DNA of 64,000 nt from Edolisoma coerulescens (Eukaryota; Chordata; Aves; Passeriformes; Campephagidae): NCBI GenBank assembly GCA_013397115.1, contig VWZW01007078.1, positions 494,967-558,966 of the forward strand, read 5' to 3'. The translations under genes and the position numbers were made by a program. Positions 12,645 to 25,435 of this stretch are shown one piece after another (the first letter of the stretch is position 1; each line of letters starts with the position of its first letter). The notes below the pieces were generated by a model. It saw only the letters and a list, made by a program, of their open reading frames with translations. It did not search any database and had not been told where the DNA came from.

Positions 12645-12788
12645 TCACAGAATCCCAGAATGGTTTGGGTTGGAAGAGACCTTAAAGATCCTCTTGTTCC
12701 AACCTCCTACCATGGGCAGGGGCACCTTCCACTATCCCAGGTTGCTCCAAGCCCCATCCAGCCTGGCCTTGGACACTTCCAGGAATTG
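12645..12788 (-). mobile_element. CR1 3' end, 5'-truncated
   Basis: The copy is well preserved, from atcacagaatcccagaatgg through the ccatgggcaggggcacctt block to cacttccagg. It is truncated after about 140 bp. With the plus copy ending at 12416 it forms a close opposite-orientation CR1 pair. Confidence 0.93.
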
Positions 12789-13920
12789 ACAATCTAATAT
12801 TGGGTCTTCTTCCTTCTCGTCCTGAGCGATGGCTGTAACCTTGTTTGGGATGGGAACCATTTCACAATGCCGACCCTAAAGCTGGTCATCCGAGCCGGTC
12901 AGCACTTGGAAATGTCCCCTCCCGGGACTGTTCATCTGTCCCGGCTCCGCTGCCAGCACGGCAGTGGGATGAAGCTCCTTCTGGAGGCTCTGGGAGGGGC
13001 TCACGGCACAAACTGGGCTTTGGCCAAAACGATTAGATCATTCCCAGCCACTCGGGCGAGACTGCACAGCCGGGGAGAGCAGGAGGGAAGGACGAAAGCC
13101 TGGACAGCCTCTGGGATCTCCAAATTACACCCAGGGACGGGGAGCTGGGAGAGAAGCAGAGGCAGCTCTGCGAGCCCTGCCCTTTCTCCAGCATCTTGTC
13201 CTTCCTGCCCGCTCGCAGCTGACTGGCACAGGAGGCGAAAAATCCCGAAAGAGGACTGCAAGGACACAAAAAAATGACGCAGGAAAGCCACCAGATGGGG
13301 CTCGACACTCGAGAAAATGCTACGCCAGTCACATACGACACTGGTGACACTGGTGTGACACCCACAGCAGACCCCGAGTGGGATGGAAATGGCCGTGGAG
13401 CACCTGCTCTCCCAACACGCCCAAATCCACCACCTGGACTTGGCATTTCCCTGGGAAGACCCCAACCCCAGGAGCTGCAGCACGACACAGGGATCCTGCC
13501 TTCCCTTCACCCATGCCAGGAATTAAATAAATGCAGTTTAGCTGGAAAGGCAAAGTCAGGAAGAGTGTCATGGCTCAAGGAGAAAGCAAAGAAAAGGAGA
13601 AACAATGGTTTTTTATCATGTCAGCGACACAAGCCAAGTGGTGGTGCCCATAAGGTGCTGCCCACCATCACCTCTGCCAAACTCTTTCCACCAAATCTGT
13701 CCTGTAGTCTTGGATGGTCTCCCCCTCCCCAGAAGCTCCCATTCCTGCTGGTTCACAAAGCCTAAACTCCTCTTTGGAAGGTTAAACCACTCATTTCTCA
13801 TCACCTCAGCCACGGACAAGAAGAATTTATTGGTTTTCACCCTTGCAGCAGCCGTTTACCTGTTTGCATGTAGTTGCCATGTAAACCCTTCTTTTCTCCA
13901 GACTAAAACAATCACAGTTC

Positions 13921-14290
13921 CATAGAATCACAGAATTATTAAGGTTTGAAAATACCTCTAAGATCATTGAGTTCAACCATTCCCTCAGCACTGCCAAGGC
14001 CACCACTAACCCATGTCCCCAAGTGCCACATCCACACGGCTTTTAAGTCACTCCAGAGATGGGGACTCCACCACCTCCCTGAGCAGCCCTTTCCAATGCC
14101 TAATAACCCTTTCCCCGAAGAAATTCTTCCTGATGTCCAACCTAGACCTTCCCTGGTGCAACTTGAGGCTGTTTCCTTTCATCCTGTCCCTTGTTCCTTG
14201 GGAGCAGAGCCCAACCTCCCCCCTGGCTGCCCCCTCCTGTCAGGGAGTTGTCGAGGGCAAGATCCCCCCTGAGCCTCCTTTTCTCCAGAA
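13921..14290 (-). mobile_element. CR1 3' part, group with gtcagggagttgt block
   Basis: It starts catagaatcacagaattatt and proceeds through tgtccccaagtgccacatcc, gatggggactccaccacc and tgtcagggagttgt to cctccttttctccag. The minus-strand translation resembles the C-terminal tail of CR1 ORF2, with frame breaks. It is 5'-truncated at about 370 bp. Confidence 0.93.
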
Positions 14291-15720
14291 GAACATTCTT
14301 TCAGTGCCTTCTCACAGTTCACATTTCCCACACCTCTACTCTCCCACATTGCTGTTTCCAACAGCTTTCTCAAGCTTTGGGTTATTTTTAAGACCATCTT
14401 TACTTTTCCCAGCCTCCCCAGGTTGGCTGGACCAATCTGCAACAATGACATTGAGCCACTCCAAAAGATTAAGAAGAAATTACCGGAAGGGACACAATGT
14501 CCTGCAATGATTTCTCCTGGATCTCTGGGGTTAGAGTGAATCTCCAGGGATTCACCACCATCCACACAGTTTAAGCAGAAATTTCTCTTACTGGCCACAG
14601 AGAGAGGACATGACACCAATCCATGGAGGCAGAATGCATGGAAAAACATTCAAATACAAGGGATTGACACAGTGCCCTGATCCCGTCTCCATCAGTGGCA
14701 ATGGCACGAACACCAAGTTCTCCCTGACTGCTGAGCCCACAGCCTTTGGCAAAGGTCACCTGCATTGTGTCTCTTCCATGGATGGGAAAACTGAGTCAGA
14801 GAGCACCAAAAAGGTGCTCTCAAAGTTTTTGGCATCAAACCCCGGATCTTTTAGTGCTGTGCCCTGCCTCTAAACTCCACATGAATGGAGCACAGCCCTA
14901 CCTGCTGATGCTCTTCCATCCAGGGTGGGCATAATTCCTTCACACCATAAATCCCAGCCCTGCCCAATATGACCCCAAAGGACAAATCTGTCCCTCTCCT
15001 CTGGGACTGTGGCCTCAGGAACCCTTTGGCAAATCTTGGACAGTGTGAACAAAGCAGCTCCAAGGACCATTTGCAGCTAAAGGTAAATAAATTTCCCTAT
15101 TTACTCTCTTTGATCCATGAAAAGATATGGTGCTCTGTCTTCAGCATCCTTCAGACCCAAACGTGGCAAAGACAAGAAAGGGAGGACGAAAATCCCATTC
15201 CTTCTTGATGCCAGTGGATTGTGAGAATAACTGGGAAAAATAGTATTTCTACCTTGTGGGCTTTCACCAATTAATAAATACCTACTTAATTAATCAACAT
15301 AAAATTTCACCCAGCTCCAACACTGATAATTCTTAACCCTATTTCCTCACACCAATGTACAAAACTGGTGTAAACAGTTTTATTCCAGTTTATCTGTTTC
15401 CTTGCAGTATTTTATTTACTTCTTTGAGGGTCTTTCCAACCTTTCCTAACACTGGTTAAGTGTACACAAACTCGGAAGAAGAAAAAAAAAAAAAATCAAT
15501 GTAATTTCACCTGAAATTCGCTGTTCTCGGTCAAGCTGGTGGCAAACAGGCTTCTAAAATTAGACTTTTAAATCCATATTCAGGCCTGATCTTCAATCTT
15601 TAGCAACACGATGCTTCCTCTTATGTCAGTGAAAACCATTCACTGCTCCATGCTTTTGAAAATCAGACTAATTTATTTATTTAGGAGCTTAATTTTGGAT
15701 ACAGGAGCCTAACTCTGGGC

Positions 15721-15741
15721 TTTTTTTTTTTTTTTTTTTTT
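15721..15741. repeat. T21 homopolymer
   Basis: An uninterrupted run of 21 T. No retroposon body is recognisable next to it, so I call it simple sequence. Confidence 0.95.
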
Positions 15742-15860
15742 GAATGCTGGCTATTTTTATATACGAGTGTGTATATTTGGGCGTATTTTTAGTTCTAAGT
15801 CTCATCACAGCTTCAAGAGATAGAACTAATTTGGGGTTGGGAGGGGGATTGGGGTGATTA

Positions 15861-15874
15861 TTTTTTTTTTTTTT
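15861..15874. repeat. T14 homopolymer
   Basis: An uninterrupted run of 14 T lies 120 bp from the T21 run, with a G-rich stretch just before it. Confidence 0.9.
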
Positions 15875-16790
15875 AGTGCACAAAGGATTGGCTGTCCCCT
15901 CTCTCCTGGCCGGGTTCCCAGAATTCCTGTTGGTATAATTACCCTCATGCTTATTTACTACGTATGTCACAGCAGCACACGAACTGCTCGGGTCAAAGTC
16001 ACTGCTGTTCCTGTGCCAAAGTGCCTTTTTAAGGAGCCAAATCCACCAAATGTGGTCAAATAACCTTTGGAAAGATCAGCAGGAGCCCACCAGGAGGGAG
16101 AAGAGGAGAAGTTCCTGCTGTAAAAACACAAGTCACCCTGAGCGCTGTGGAAGAAGCTGCTCCATGTGGATGACAGGGGTTGGATTCTAGAGGCTGAGGC
16201 TCTGGTGTTGCATCATGAAATGAAGCAGTTCACGGCCAGCTGGCAAGGCTCAACTCCGTGTGGCTACGTCCATCTAGTCGGCCCTGGCCAAAATTTCCAG
16301 GGATTTTGTTGACAATTTTACAGGGTGAACTACTGTAGGGTCGTGCCTGGGCCTTGGCACGATTGGATTTACAGAGGTGGCTCCCAGAGTCACCAGGAAA
16401 TGTAGGAGGATGCCTCTGGCAATGGGCTGGTTGAGGGGAGGAGGATGTGGATGTGTAAAAGGGTTGTGGGAGCACAGAAAGGCACATCAGGACAGGCCCT
16501 GGGCTGTGCCTGGAGGACAGAAGGGTCCTGGTGGCCTGTCCCACACAGCCACAAGCTGACCAAGGGCAGGAATCTCAGGCTATAAGAGTCTGATCACTTT
16601 TCCTGAGGCCAATGGACCAAGACACAAGAAATGAACTCTCTCAGCCTCCAAAACCAGGAAACTTCCTCCATATTCAGCACTTGGAATGACCCTTGGCCCT
16701 TAGAGATTACTGAAGCCTGCACAGGTTATGAAGACTTGGGAGAGTCTGAATCTGCCTGGACCAATCTAGTAATTATACTCAGAATTTGGC

Positions 16791-16870
16791 GTGGAATCAC
16801 AGAATATCCTGAGTTGGGAGGCACCCACAAGGATCATTGAGTCCAACCCCTGGCCCTGCACAGGACATGG
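16791..16870 (-). mobile_element. Short CR1 3'-end fragment
   Basis: It starts gtggaatcacagaatatcct and continues gagttgggaggcacccacaagg to a ccaacccctggccctgcaca block, the reverse complement of the subfamily at 12280. Only the last 80 bp of the element are present. Confidence 0.88.
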
Positions 16871-17126
16871 TGAAGCTGCAGTGCCCGTGAGGAGGCCTTG
16901 AAATTACCCGGTTTGTTAGTACAGGTATATGGAAAATGGATTTTGCTCATGCCCAGCCTTGTGGTGGAGTGGAATGTTGGAGAGACGGCTCTGATGCTGT
17001 GGGAGCACTGCTGTGTGGTAGCCAAAACATTGGGGTGTTACCAACACCTTCCCAGCTCCAAATGCAAAGCACAGCAGTGTGGGGGCTGTTGTGGGGAAAA
17101 CAAACTCCATCTCAGCCAGACCCGAC

Positions 17127-17691
17127 CACAGAATCACAGAATCCTCGAGGCTGGGAAATATCTCTAAGATCAAGTCCAACCAGCAACCCAGAACCACCGT
17201 GTCCAACACTAAACCATGTCCACAAGTGCCACATCCACACTTCTTGAACGCTTCCATGGATGGTTATTCCCCAATGTGGTGGTGATGCCACAATGTGGCA
17301 CAGCTTGAGGCCGTTTCCTCTCCTCCTGTCCCTGGGAGCAGAGCCCGACCCCCCCCAGCTGCCCCCTCCTGTCAGGGAGTTGTGCAGAGCCAGAAGGCCC
17401 CCCCTGAGCCTCCTTTTCTCCAGCCTGAGCCCCTTTCCCAGCCCCCTCAGCTGCTCCTGCTGCTCCAGCCCCTTCCCCAGCTCCATTCCCTTCCCTGGAC
17501 ACGCTCCAGCCCCTCCGGGTCTCTCTTGTCAGGAGGGCCCCAGAACTGTCCCCAGATCTGGAGGTGCCCCAGCAGTGCCAGCACAGGGGACAGGCACTGC
17601 CCTGGTCCAGCTGGCCACACCATTGCCAGATATTCCATCCAGGAAGCCCTTGGACTTCTTGGCCGCCTGTCACTCTGCTGGCTCATGTTCA
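17127..17691 (-). mobile_element. CR1 3' part, about 565 bp
   Basis: It runs from cacagaatcacagaatcctc through tgtcagggagttgtgcagagc and gctgctccagccccttcccc to ctgctggctcatgttcag, which lies well inside ORF2. The minus-strand translation shows the degraded CR1 ORF2 C-terminal region. It is one of the longer copies in the window. Confidence 0.94.
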
Positions 17692-19068
17692 GAAATACAT
17701 CCTGGCACTAGAGGAGCGTGGGTGTGACCTTGGTGACGCGGCAGCAACACACATCATATGGATGGGCACCATCTCGTGGCACCCACCTTCTCCCTGGTGC
17801 TCCCTCCTGGAAGAAGAGGCTGGGAATGGGAGGTGTCATTCAGCTGAGGGCTCACCCTCCTGCCACCTCATCCTCTTGCAAGGGGCCTCATGCACTGGAG
17901 GGTGTTCCCAGATTAAAATCCCACTCCTCGGAGGGGAGGGAATGAGGACATGTGTAACTGCTGGGCTGGAAGGCTCGGAGCAGAGGCTGCCTGAACATCC
18001 CCTTACAATGAGGTTACGTGAGGCCAGATCTCAGCTGGAGCGAGCTGGCATGCACAGGGCTCTGGCAATTTACACCAGCTGTGGCTTTGGCCCGCTTTTT
18101 TAATTTTAATGAATTATTTTCATTCTAACTGATATAAAAGGAAGAGGCGACGCAGCGCTGGAGTGACAGGGGAGCATGAAAGTGAAATGCTGTCTGTTAA
18201 AAAAATCAAACTCAAACTTAAAGTTGCCATCACCAGCAACGTTTATTAGTTGCTTTCTTTGTTATAATGTCACATGCCAGTGATAAGAATTCACAGATGG
18301 ATTATTATTGTTCCTAGTTTGAGTATCAAAATAGGAATTATGGGGTCCCATCCAGGTGCTGATATTCCACAGCTTTGTCTGGCTGCTCTCACGGCATCGA
18401 ACTCCTCCAGAACAAGGAGATGCATCCCAATTATCTCTAGGGAATTGTTCCTGGTCTGGCCTGAGCCTTGAAGGGTGTGCAGGACTTATTTACATCACTG
18501 CTGCTTGTGTTGGGCCAAAACCATGCTGAGCTGGGAAAGATCCCTTCCCACCTCAAAATCAAGAAAGGGATCCTTATTTCTGCACAAACACTAATCCAGC
18601 CTCCTCACAGGTCATCCCGACCACACACCTAAATCATCATTTTGATGACCTTCAGGAGGGCCTGGATGTTCAGAACAGGGGTTCTCAGTGCTTTCTGACA
18701 ACTTTTGGGGATTTTCTCCTACGGTTTATAACTAAAAAGGAATAAAATGCAATAAGAAGTGTGTTCACCGAAGGGTTTAGTCCTTTTGCCTTGCAGTTTC
18801 TGATCTAAGTCTTATCTACTTGTTTCTATCAGCTCCTATTAAAGAATTAATAATTTGTATTAGAAACTCTCGCTTTTTGCCAAATGTGCAACTGCAACTT
18901 GTATTTGAAGGAATGCTGGTCCCAGTCTTCTGCTGCACAGGAGAAACTGTTACAACTTTATTTTCTAAGCCAGTCTGAAGCTGTTTTAAAGCACAGATGG
19001 CTTTACTACACACCAGCCTCAAAAGATGCATCTGATTCATAAAACTTACGTTGGGAAGGATCATATTG
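17692..19068. other. Intron with an isolated TATA-like block
   Basis: No exon or repeat family is recognised. An AT-rich patch at 18095-18140 ends in tataaaagg and is followed by a short CpG-bearing stretch. The rest is unremarkable. Confidence 0.35.
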
Positions 19069-19262
19069 TGGAATCATAGAAGAATTTCGGTTGGAAGGAG
19101 ATTTTAGAGGTCTGTGGACCAAGGCTCCCATCCAAGTGGGGATAACTTTGAAGTTAGACAAGGTTGGTCACGGTCTGGTGCGGCTGAGTTTTGAAAATCC
19201 CCGAGGATGGAGATTCCACAGCCCCTCTGGGCATCCCATTCCAGCATTTAACCCCAATCACC
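19069..19262 (-). mobile_element. CR1 3' end, abutting another copy
   Basis: It starts tggaatcatagaagaatttc and reaches the cagcccctctgggcatccc block before breaking at 19262, exactly where a second CR1 terminus begins. It is more diverged than its neighbour. Confidence 0.88.
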
Positions 19263-19405
19263 TCAGAATCATGGAATCATTCAGCTTGGAAAAGACCTCT
19301 TGGATCACTGAGTTCAACCATCAACCCAGCACCATGGTCATCACTAAACCATGTCCTCAAGTGCCAGATCCACAAGTTTTTTGAACACTCCCAGGGATGG
19401 TGAAA
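19263..19405 (-). mobile_element. CR1 3' end next to the preceding copy
   Basis: It opens tcagaatcatggaatcattc and contains aaccatgtcctcaagtgcc and cccagggatggtg, so it belongs to a different group from the copy ending at 19262. It either landed inside that copy or served as the site for it. Confidence 0.9.
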
Positions 19406-22400
19406 TGATTTTCAGCCCAAGATCACTTCCACTGCTTGAAGAAAGTCTACAAATCAGCCCCTCCTTGGAACGAGTCAATTCCATCCAGTAGTTGGTGAAG
19501 GATAATAAAATCATGGCACTGTAGGACTTTTAGTATCTGGTTCCCACAGCTTTGGTATTTGCAGGCTGATTTAACGCATGGCTGATAATTTGGGGGTTCT
19601 GACACACAAATCAGGGCTCTGTGATTGATGATTCCAGAGCAATGTCCCCAGCTCCTCTGAAATTATTGCTTTGGTGGCAGTGCCAGACGAAGGGAACAGA
19701 AACCTACACCCCCTCCTCTGGGGCAGCGCTCCTGGTCTTGGTTCAAATCCCTTTTTACTGAAGGTTTAAGTGGATATTTGGGACTGTGAGAGCACAGGCA
19801 GGGCTGCAGGTGTGATTTCATCCCGCTGACAGACACTGGGGTCACAACCTCCAGCAGCTGCACAGGGCAGGAAAGTGGGGCAAGGGCATCACTGCAGATA
19901 CAACTCCAGAGGCCAAAGGTGCAGGAGCTGCTCGTGTTGCTCCATCTGGGGGAATGTTTCTGGGATTTGTTTCTGTGCCTGCTCTCCTTCCCCAGCTGCA
20001 GAGTAATTTTCTCTGTCTCACAGGCTGAAAGATCACAACCAGAAGAAGAGAAACAAATCATAAGGAAGTGCTGCCCTAAACAGCCCCACTTTTTGGCACT
20101 GATTTGTCAATCTTTCCCCAGCCTGGCTGTTACTGAACTATCAGTGCTTAGCCAGAGCCTGCCCAGGGTTTCTTTATTTGCAAAGATTGCCATGAATGTG
20201 TTGTTGACATGTTCACCACAACCCCGATTTTGGAAGCAGCCAGGCAGCCTCTCCTTGCTGCATCCCTATGGCTGCGGGGTTCCCCTGGATATCCAGGTTG
20301 CAGAACCCCCATTTCCAGATCTCTGCTCAGTAAATCCACACGGAATCAGAGAATAGCTTTGTGGCAAGAGCTACCATTGTCTCGACCCAGGCTTGTAGAA
20401 ATCACATTTCTGTTTTCACTTCTCAATTATTTTGCGAGATGCAGAGCTCTAAAACAGGAAAACAAATCCCAAGACCTCTCCAGCACCATGGCATGAATGC
20501 CCTTTTTTTGGATTTTAATGTGGGAACCATCTCCATGCTGCATGAAGGAGGAGGCAGAGTAGCGGGGGCTGCTGGAGAGGGTATCCAAGTGATGGGTGCT
20601 GCAGAGACATGTCACAGCATCTATCACACGTGGGATGGTCCTAGCACTGAGCCAAATGCTCTCTTTCACCACGGATTCCCCCCCTAAGTAAGTTATGAAT
20701 ACTTAAACCCCAGTCCCTTCCCTATTTTGCACATGCTTATTTGCTTAAAGGATACTCCGACACTCGGTGCTATCGCCTCGGGCAAAGCCTTCTGTTTTAA
20801 ATCAAAGCTGTTAAACAGCTTTACACAGGGACCAGGAAGTTTGACTCAGACTGAGTTTTTGCTTCAAGTGTGTTTGTGCAAATCAGGTTTAGTGTCGGGG
20901 CTCTCCTCGTGGAAATAAAGCTGGTCCCAGTCCAGCAAGTACTGCAGGAACAGTTGAAAGCCTTGAAAGTAAGCAGAGGGGTTTTGATTGACTTGTCTTG
21001 GCTCCAAGCAAGAGAAGTTTCAGGGAAATTCCCTGAAATGCCAAAGAAAACCCCAAATAAATGCTTGAGGACTCCCAAAATGTGAGTGCTCAAGCACATG
21101 ATGCTCAGAGGCACATGGGAATAGTCACCTCAGCCTTCGAACAGGATGGGTCACGTTACAGTGTTTTAACCCAGATGGTCTGGAGATGTGATTTGGCATC
21201 GTGGACTCACCAGAGCCACAGGATATCTCAGGAGAGGAGAAGTTGGCATTGCTCTGGGCTACCAGTCAACGGCAGGGACACATCTTCATCTCCTCACGGA
21301 GATCCCTTGGTGGAGGATGCAGAGCAGGAAAGGGGAAAGCCGTGACTTTTACTGTCAGCGAGTCCCTTGGAGATGGAAAACTTGTGGTTTTCTCTTCTAA
21401 GGGTTTCCCACTTCCTGAGGGGTGTAACAAAGCAGTTTGGGGTAGTGGATCTGAACAGACACTGCAGGTTGCCTCTGGTCTGAATCCTCAAAAGCCAGTG
21501 TGGACCCCAGGATCACAGTAACAAAACTGGGAGTTTGTTCCTTCACTCAGAGGGAGACATTTCCATTCCCACACTCTGGCTGCTGGAAAAGACAGTCCGT
21601 CACTGTGAGATCAGGGAACAGATATGGATTCTAGGAGAGCATTCCCTGAATTTACAGTATTTACTCTCTCCCCAGCCATCAGGGTGACTGATGTTTCAGC
21701 AGGACCTGAAATCACCAGACAAGACTTTTCCATGCAGCAAAGCCTCTCCTAACCCCCATGGAGAGTGGCTTTGTAGAGCTGAGGAGGTGGACGCTCCAGG
21801 ATTTTCAAACAGCATGCCGGAAAAACAGCAGCCAGAAAGGATTTAGGAGGAAAGGATTCTGCTTCGGAAAAGGGGAGCTGGTTCTTGAAGAGCTGGTGCA
21901 GCTGAAAAGAAGCTGCTGCCTGCTGCAGAGCTGCCAGGGTCAGAGCTGTGGCTCGCTGCCAGCTGCAGCGTGCTCTGCCCGCCGTTTGCATCCAGAGCAG
22001 AGCACCAGGATGCATCCCCAGAAAACCCTCGGGATGCTGCTCAGCAGCTACCAGGGATGCCTGAGCCCACCCCAGACCGGCCAGGGACGGTCACAGAGCC
22101 GGGACTGTGCGTTCAGCAGCACATCCCCGGCTCCCCTGTGCCGCAGGGGTCAGAGGCATCCCTGGAGCGAAGCTCCCGACGCGGCGGCTTCGCACGAGGG
22201 CTGAGACTGTCGCCTTCGCTTTGCCATCCCTTTGAGGAGAAGGAGCTAAAAATTGGGTGAGCGCCTGTGAAATCCTGGAAGAACAGCCTCAGATCACGGC
22301 TATTTTTAGTTCCACAGAAGCTGCGCATACATTAGTGAGGGCCTGCCTTCCTCTCCGGGCTCGGAGAAATCACACGGTGTCCTCCTAGCCTGCCAGGAAA

Positions 22401-22804
22401 GAGTTTAACCCTTGTTGTCCCACCGCAGTCAGCCCCAGCCAGCTGTACCTCAGCATGGATCCTGATGGGGACCAGAACAAGGGGGAGAAAGGTCTTCATG
22501 GGCATTTTGGGTCTTGCAAAGTAAAGGAAGAATTGAGGCGGGGGTGTCTTTGCCCCATGGACCTTACAGCAGCACGTGTGGTGGGAGGAGCAGGGACTGG
22601 AAGAAAATTCCAGCCCAGAAATGTCACCTGAGCGCCACCACCATCAGCCCTGGCTGAGGAACAGCCACACTACGGGCTGAGAGGGGCAGGGAGCAGTTCA
22701 GAGTTTGCAGAACCTGGAAGTTGATTCCTCAACTCCGGTGACCTCTGGTGATGGCCAGGACAGATGCCATTCGTGAACTGCCACGTGTTGCCTTCAACGC
22801 ATCC
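19406..22804. other. Intron with a CpG cluster near its right end
   Basis: I recognise no exon. Base composition is mixed until about 21900, after which CpGs become frequent (22070-22230). Open frames there are short and overlapping. Confidence 0.35.
22070..22230. promoter_or_regulatory. Small CpG cluster
   Basis: About 18 CpGs fall in 160 bp, including cagaccggccagggacgg and gaagctcccgacgcggcgg. The cluster is too short to call a CpG island and no transcript start is evident. It is listed as a candidate only. Confidence 0.2.
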
Positions 22805-22962
22805 ACCACAGAATTAGAGACTCACAGAATGGTTTGGGTTGGAAGGGAATTTAATCCTCATCTCGTTCCACCCCTTTCCACAGGCTGGGACACCTTCTAC
22901 TATCTGAGGTTGCTCCAAGCCCTGTCCAACCTGGCCTTGGACACTTCCAGGGATGGGAAAGT
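22805..22962 (-). mobile_element. CR1 3' end, 5'-truncated
   Basis: The copy runs from cacagaattagagactcac through ggtttgggttggaagggaat and ctgaggttgctccaagccc to cacttccagggatggg. Some drift is visible around the usual ccatgggcaggga block, which is altered. Confidence 0.92.
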
Positions 22963-24330
22963 TAAGCTTCTTAATGAGCTTAACTCAATCCACATCTGCA
23001 ATCTTTCAGCCACGCAATCTCCTGGGAAACAAAACCTCATCACCACATGGGCTCCTCAGATCCTTGGTGTCGCATCTCCTTCCTCCCACTGGCTGTGTCT
23101 CCGCTGCTCCAGACACATCACACCAGGAAAACCATGGCTGGGACCCATAAAGGGAATTCGGCCAGGGATGAGCTCACCAGCCCGCTCAAACGCACGATGC
23201 CTTTCAGCGCACAATTAATAAAAAATAATTGCAACGCTTATTCCTACACTTCTTTTCTCGGAGGGATGAGGAGCAAAGCCTGATCCCTGTGCTTCACACC
23301 CACAGCGCCTGTCAGCTCCGCGGCCCGTGCACTTTAACATTTTCCAGCTCTTTAATATTTATTACCTCTGCTGCTTTGTATTACTCATCAGCTATTCCTG
23401 GCCAGAGGAAATGTACCGGCGGGTTCTGGAGCGTGCACGTTCCCTGTTCTTCGAGGGGGCCATGAGTACAACAGCACCTCTCAAACATGCACTCGCTGCT
23501 GGCCCAGCACAGCCTCCCAGGGCTTTGGAGAAACAGGAGACTCAGACAACCCACAGTGGCTTTCCAAAGGCCACCAGGATGTCTTCAGCCAGCAGGAGAG
23601 GAGACACAGCCTTTTTGGAAGGTGCAGGAACTCTTCCATTGGCATATCCTGCTGATCCCTGCAGAAACATCCCTTAGGAAGTTCACCTGAGCTTTCTTCC
23701 CTGCTTCACTCGCTGTTGTTTTCCAAGTCTCCTCCCAGCCCTGTGATTAACCACGGGTCTGCCAGCAGCTTTGCCTGCCTGCAGGATTTCTCCCAGCTGC
23801 TGGGGGCTCCCAATAAGGATATATATAATAAAATGAAGCAAGTCAAGCTATGCAGGAGCCTGTGGGTGGCTGCACTTGCAGTTGTTTCATTTAAGAGGTA
23901 ACTCTGAGTTAAGACTGGTTCTAAACAATATTGCAAAGAGGACCACCTTCTAATGGTCATGTTCAGAAGAAGAACCAGCCCAGGCACAGCACTACCCAGT
24001 ATCACAGCATTTTTATCTTTTCCCTCCTCTCCTACTAATTTAAAAGGAGTTTTCTGCTTGAAGCTTAATAAAAGTGAAGCCACCTGACCACGTCCTCGCT
24101 CCACCACCCTCCAGGTGCAGCTGAGTCTTCTTGTGCCAGCAGCCAGTTTATCCAAGTGACACAAATGAGGTCACAGGAGCTTTCTACCAGCAAGCAGCAT
24201 CTGGGAGGCAAGGTATGGAATCCTGCAGCTCAGCCCAAGGGAGGGATGTTCATGTACAGTTAGGTGCAGAAATGGAGGCAGAGAGGTTAAGTGACTTCCC
24301 CCGGGCAAGTGGTGGTTGGTGGGGTTAAAT
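22963..24330. other. Intron, no gene recognised
   Basis: An AT-rich stretch at 23210-23240 and 23340-23400 sits between GC-balanced DNA. No repeat family was recognised by eye. Confidence 0.35.
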
Positions 24331-24423
24331 TTGGAATGGAATAGGATGGAATGGGATGGAACAGAATAGAATAGAATAGAATAGAATAGAATAGAATAGA
24401 ATAGAATAGAATAGAATAGAATA
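24331..24423. repeat. (AATAG)n pentanucleotide microsatellite
   Basis: About twelve perfect AATAG units fill 24364-24423. They are preceded by some 30 bp of degenerate GGAAT/GGATGGAAT units. The array runs directly into a CR1 3' end, whose terminus carries related ATTCT/ATTCTATG words on the opposite strand. Confidence 0.97.
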
Positions 24424-24475
24424 ATTTCATTTGTAAGGGACCTGCAATGACCATCAAGTCCAAGTTCCGGTTGGG
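24420..24475 (-). mobile_element. Short CR1 3' end carrying the microsatellite
   Basis: Immediately after the array, aatttcatttgtaagggacc and tgcaatgaccatcaagtcc match a CR1 terminus read on minus. Only about 55 bp remain, which limits certainty. Confidence 0.7.
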
Positions 24476-25435
24476 GAGGTCCTTTTCTTCCCATCCCTGC
24501 TGGATGGGCTCCTTTTGGAAGTGCTTAATCCAAAGGAAAGAAAGCCTTTCATTTTCACACACGTCCTTTCGACCTCCTGCTGCTCCAAATGCTTCCCCAG
24601 CCCATTTGGATGCCTCTCACATGCCTGTTCCAGCCCAGGCAGCTGCCCTGCCCTGCGTGGAGGATGTTTGCATTAACATTGACTGTCGTAGCTGCTTGGA
24701 CGAGATCTATCCCAGAAGCAGCGATAAACTGCTGAACGCGTTGATCCAGACGTGACTCAGGAGCCACCACTGAATAATCTCCCTCGGCCCCTTCCCCTGG
24801 CCGAGCCCGGGCAGAGTTTCTGCTCCCCTCAGCAAAGCAGTGGAGGTCTCTTCCATCTTGCACTTCTCCAGGGGCAGGCCAGCTCCAATGGCACGTGGGG
24901 GCTATTGATTTCTGTAATGAATGGATGGATTTTCCCCTCCTGCGCTCACACCTCCTCCCTCTCCTGCAGAATAATTCAGCGCCTCTGTCATTTACTGCCC
25001 AAATGCCTCTCTGAAGCGCAAACACGCAGCCTTTCCCTGCTGGAATTGTGTGCTGCCTCCAAAGCCCTGACCTTGGCTTCCACTGTTTTTCTCCTGATCT
25101 CCTCTGGTCTTGCCTCCAGGAGGGATGATTTAAACCAGTGCAGTGAGGCAAGGATCCCAGGAAATGGAGAACATGGAAGTTTTTCTCTCCAGAAGGAAGG
25201 TGTGTGGCCAGAGTGGCTGGGAGAGCTCAGGCTGTGTGTCTGAGGCTGCAGAGTTGGCTGGGAAAGGTGGTGGAGATGCTTGTTGGGATGGACCTGGAGG
25301 AGATTCCCACACCCCAGGGATCTGCTCTTAAACAGGAGCAGAGCAGATGTTTTTTTTGTTGAGGAGCTGAAGGAATTGGACTTGGGGGGTTGCAGTTGTG
25401 GGTTGAAGAAAAGCTCCAGTGTCACTGGGGTCAGC
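24476..25435. other. Intron, no gene recognised
   Basis: A 198-codon minus frame (24555-25151) and a plus frame (24752-25243) overlap antiparallel. Neither has a recognisable domain. I treat both as chance. Confidence 0.35.

Larger units (their letters stand above)
14291..16790. other. Intron, AT-rich in part, with T homopolymers
   Basis: No gene is recognised. The stretch 15230-15420 is AT-rich with TAAT/ATTA words. T runs of 21 and 14 bases lie at 15721 and 15861. The remainder looks single-copy. Confidence 0.4.

Noticed and set aside
24555..25151. A 198-codon minus open frame
   Set aside because: The composition is arginine/serine/glycine-rich without a domain, and another frame overlaps it antiparallel.
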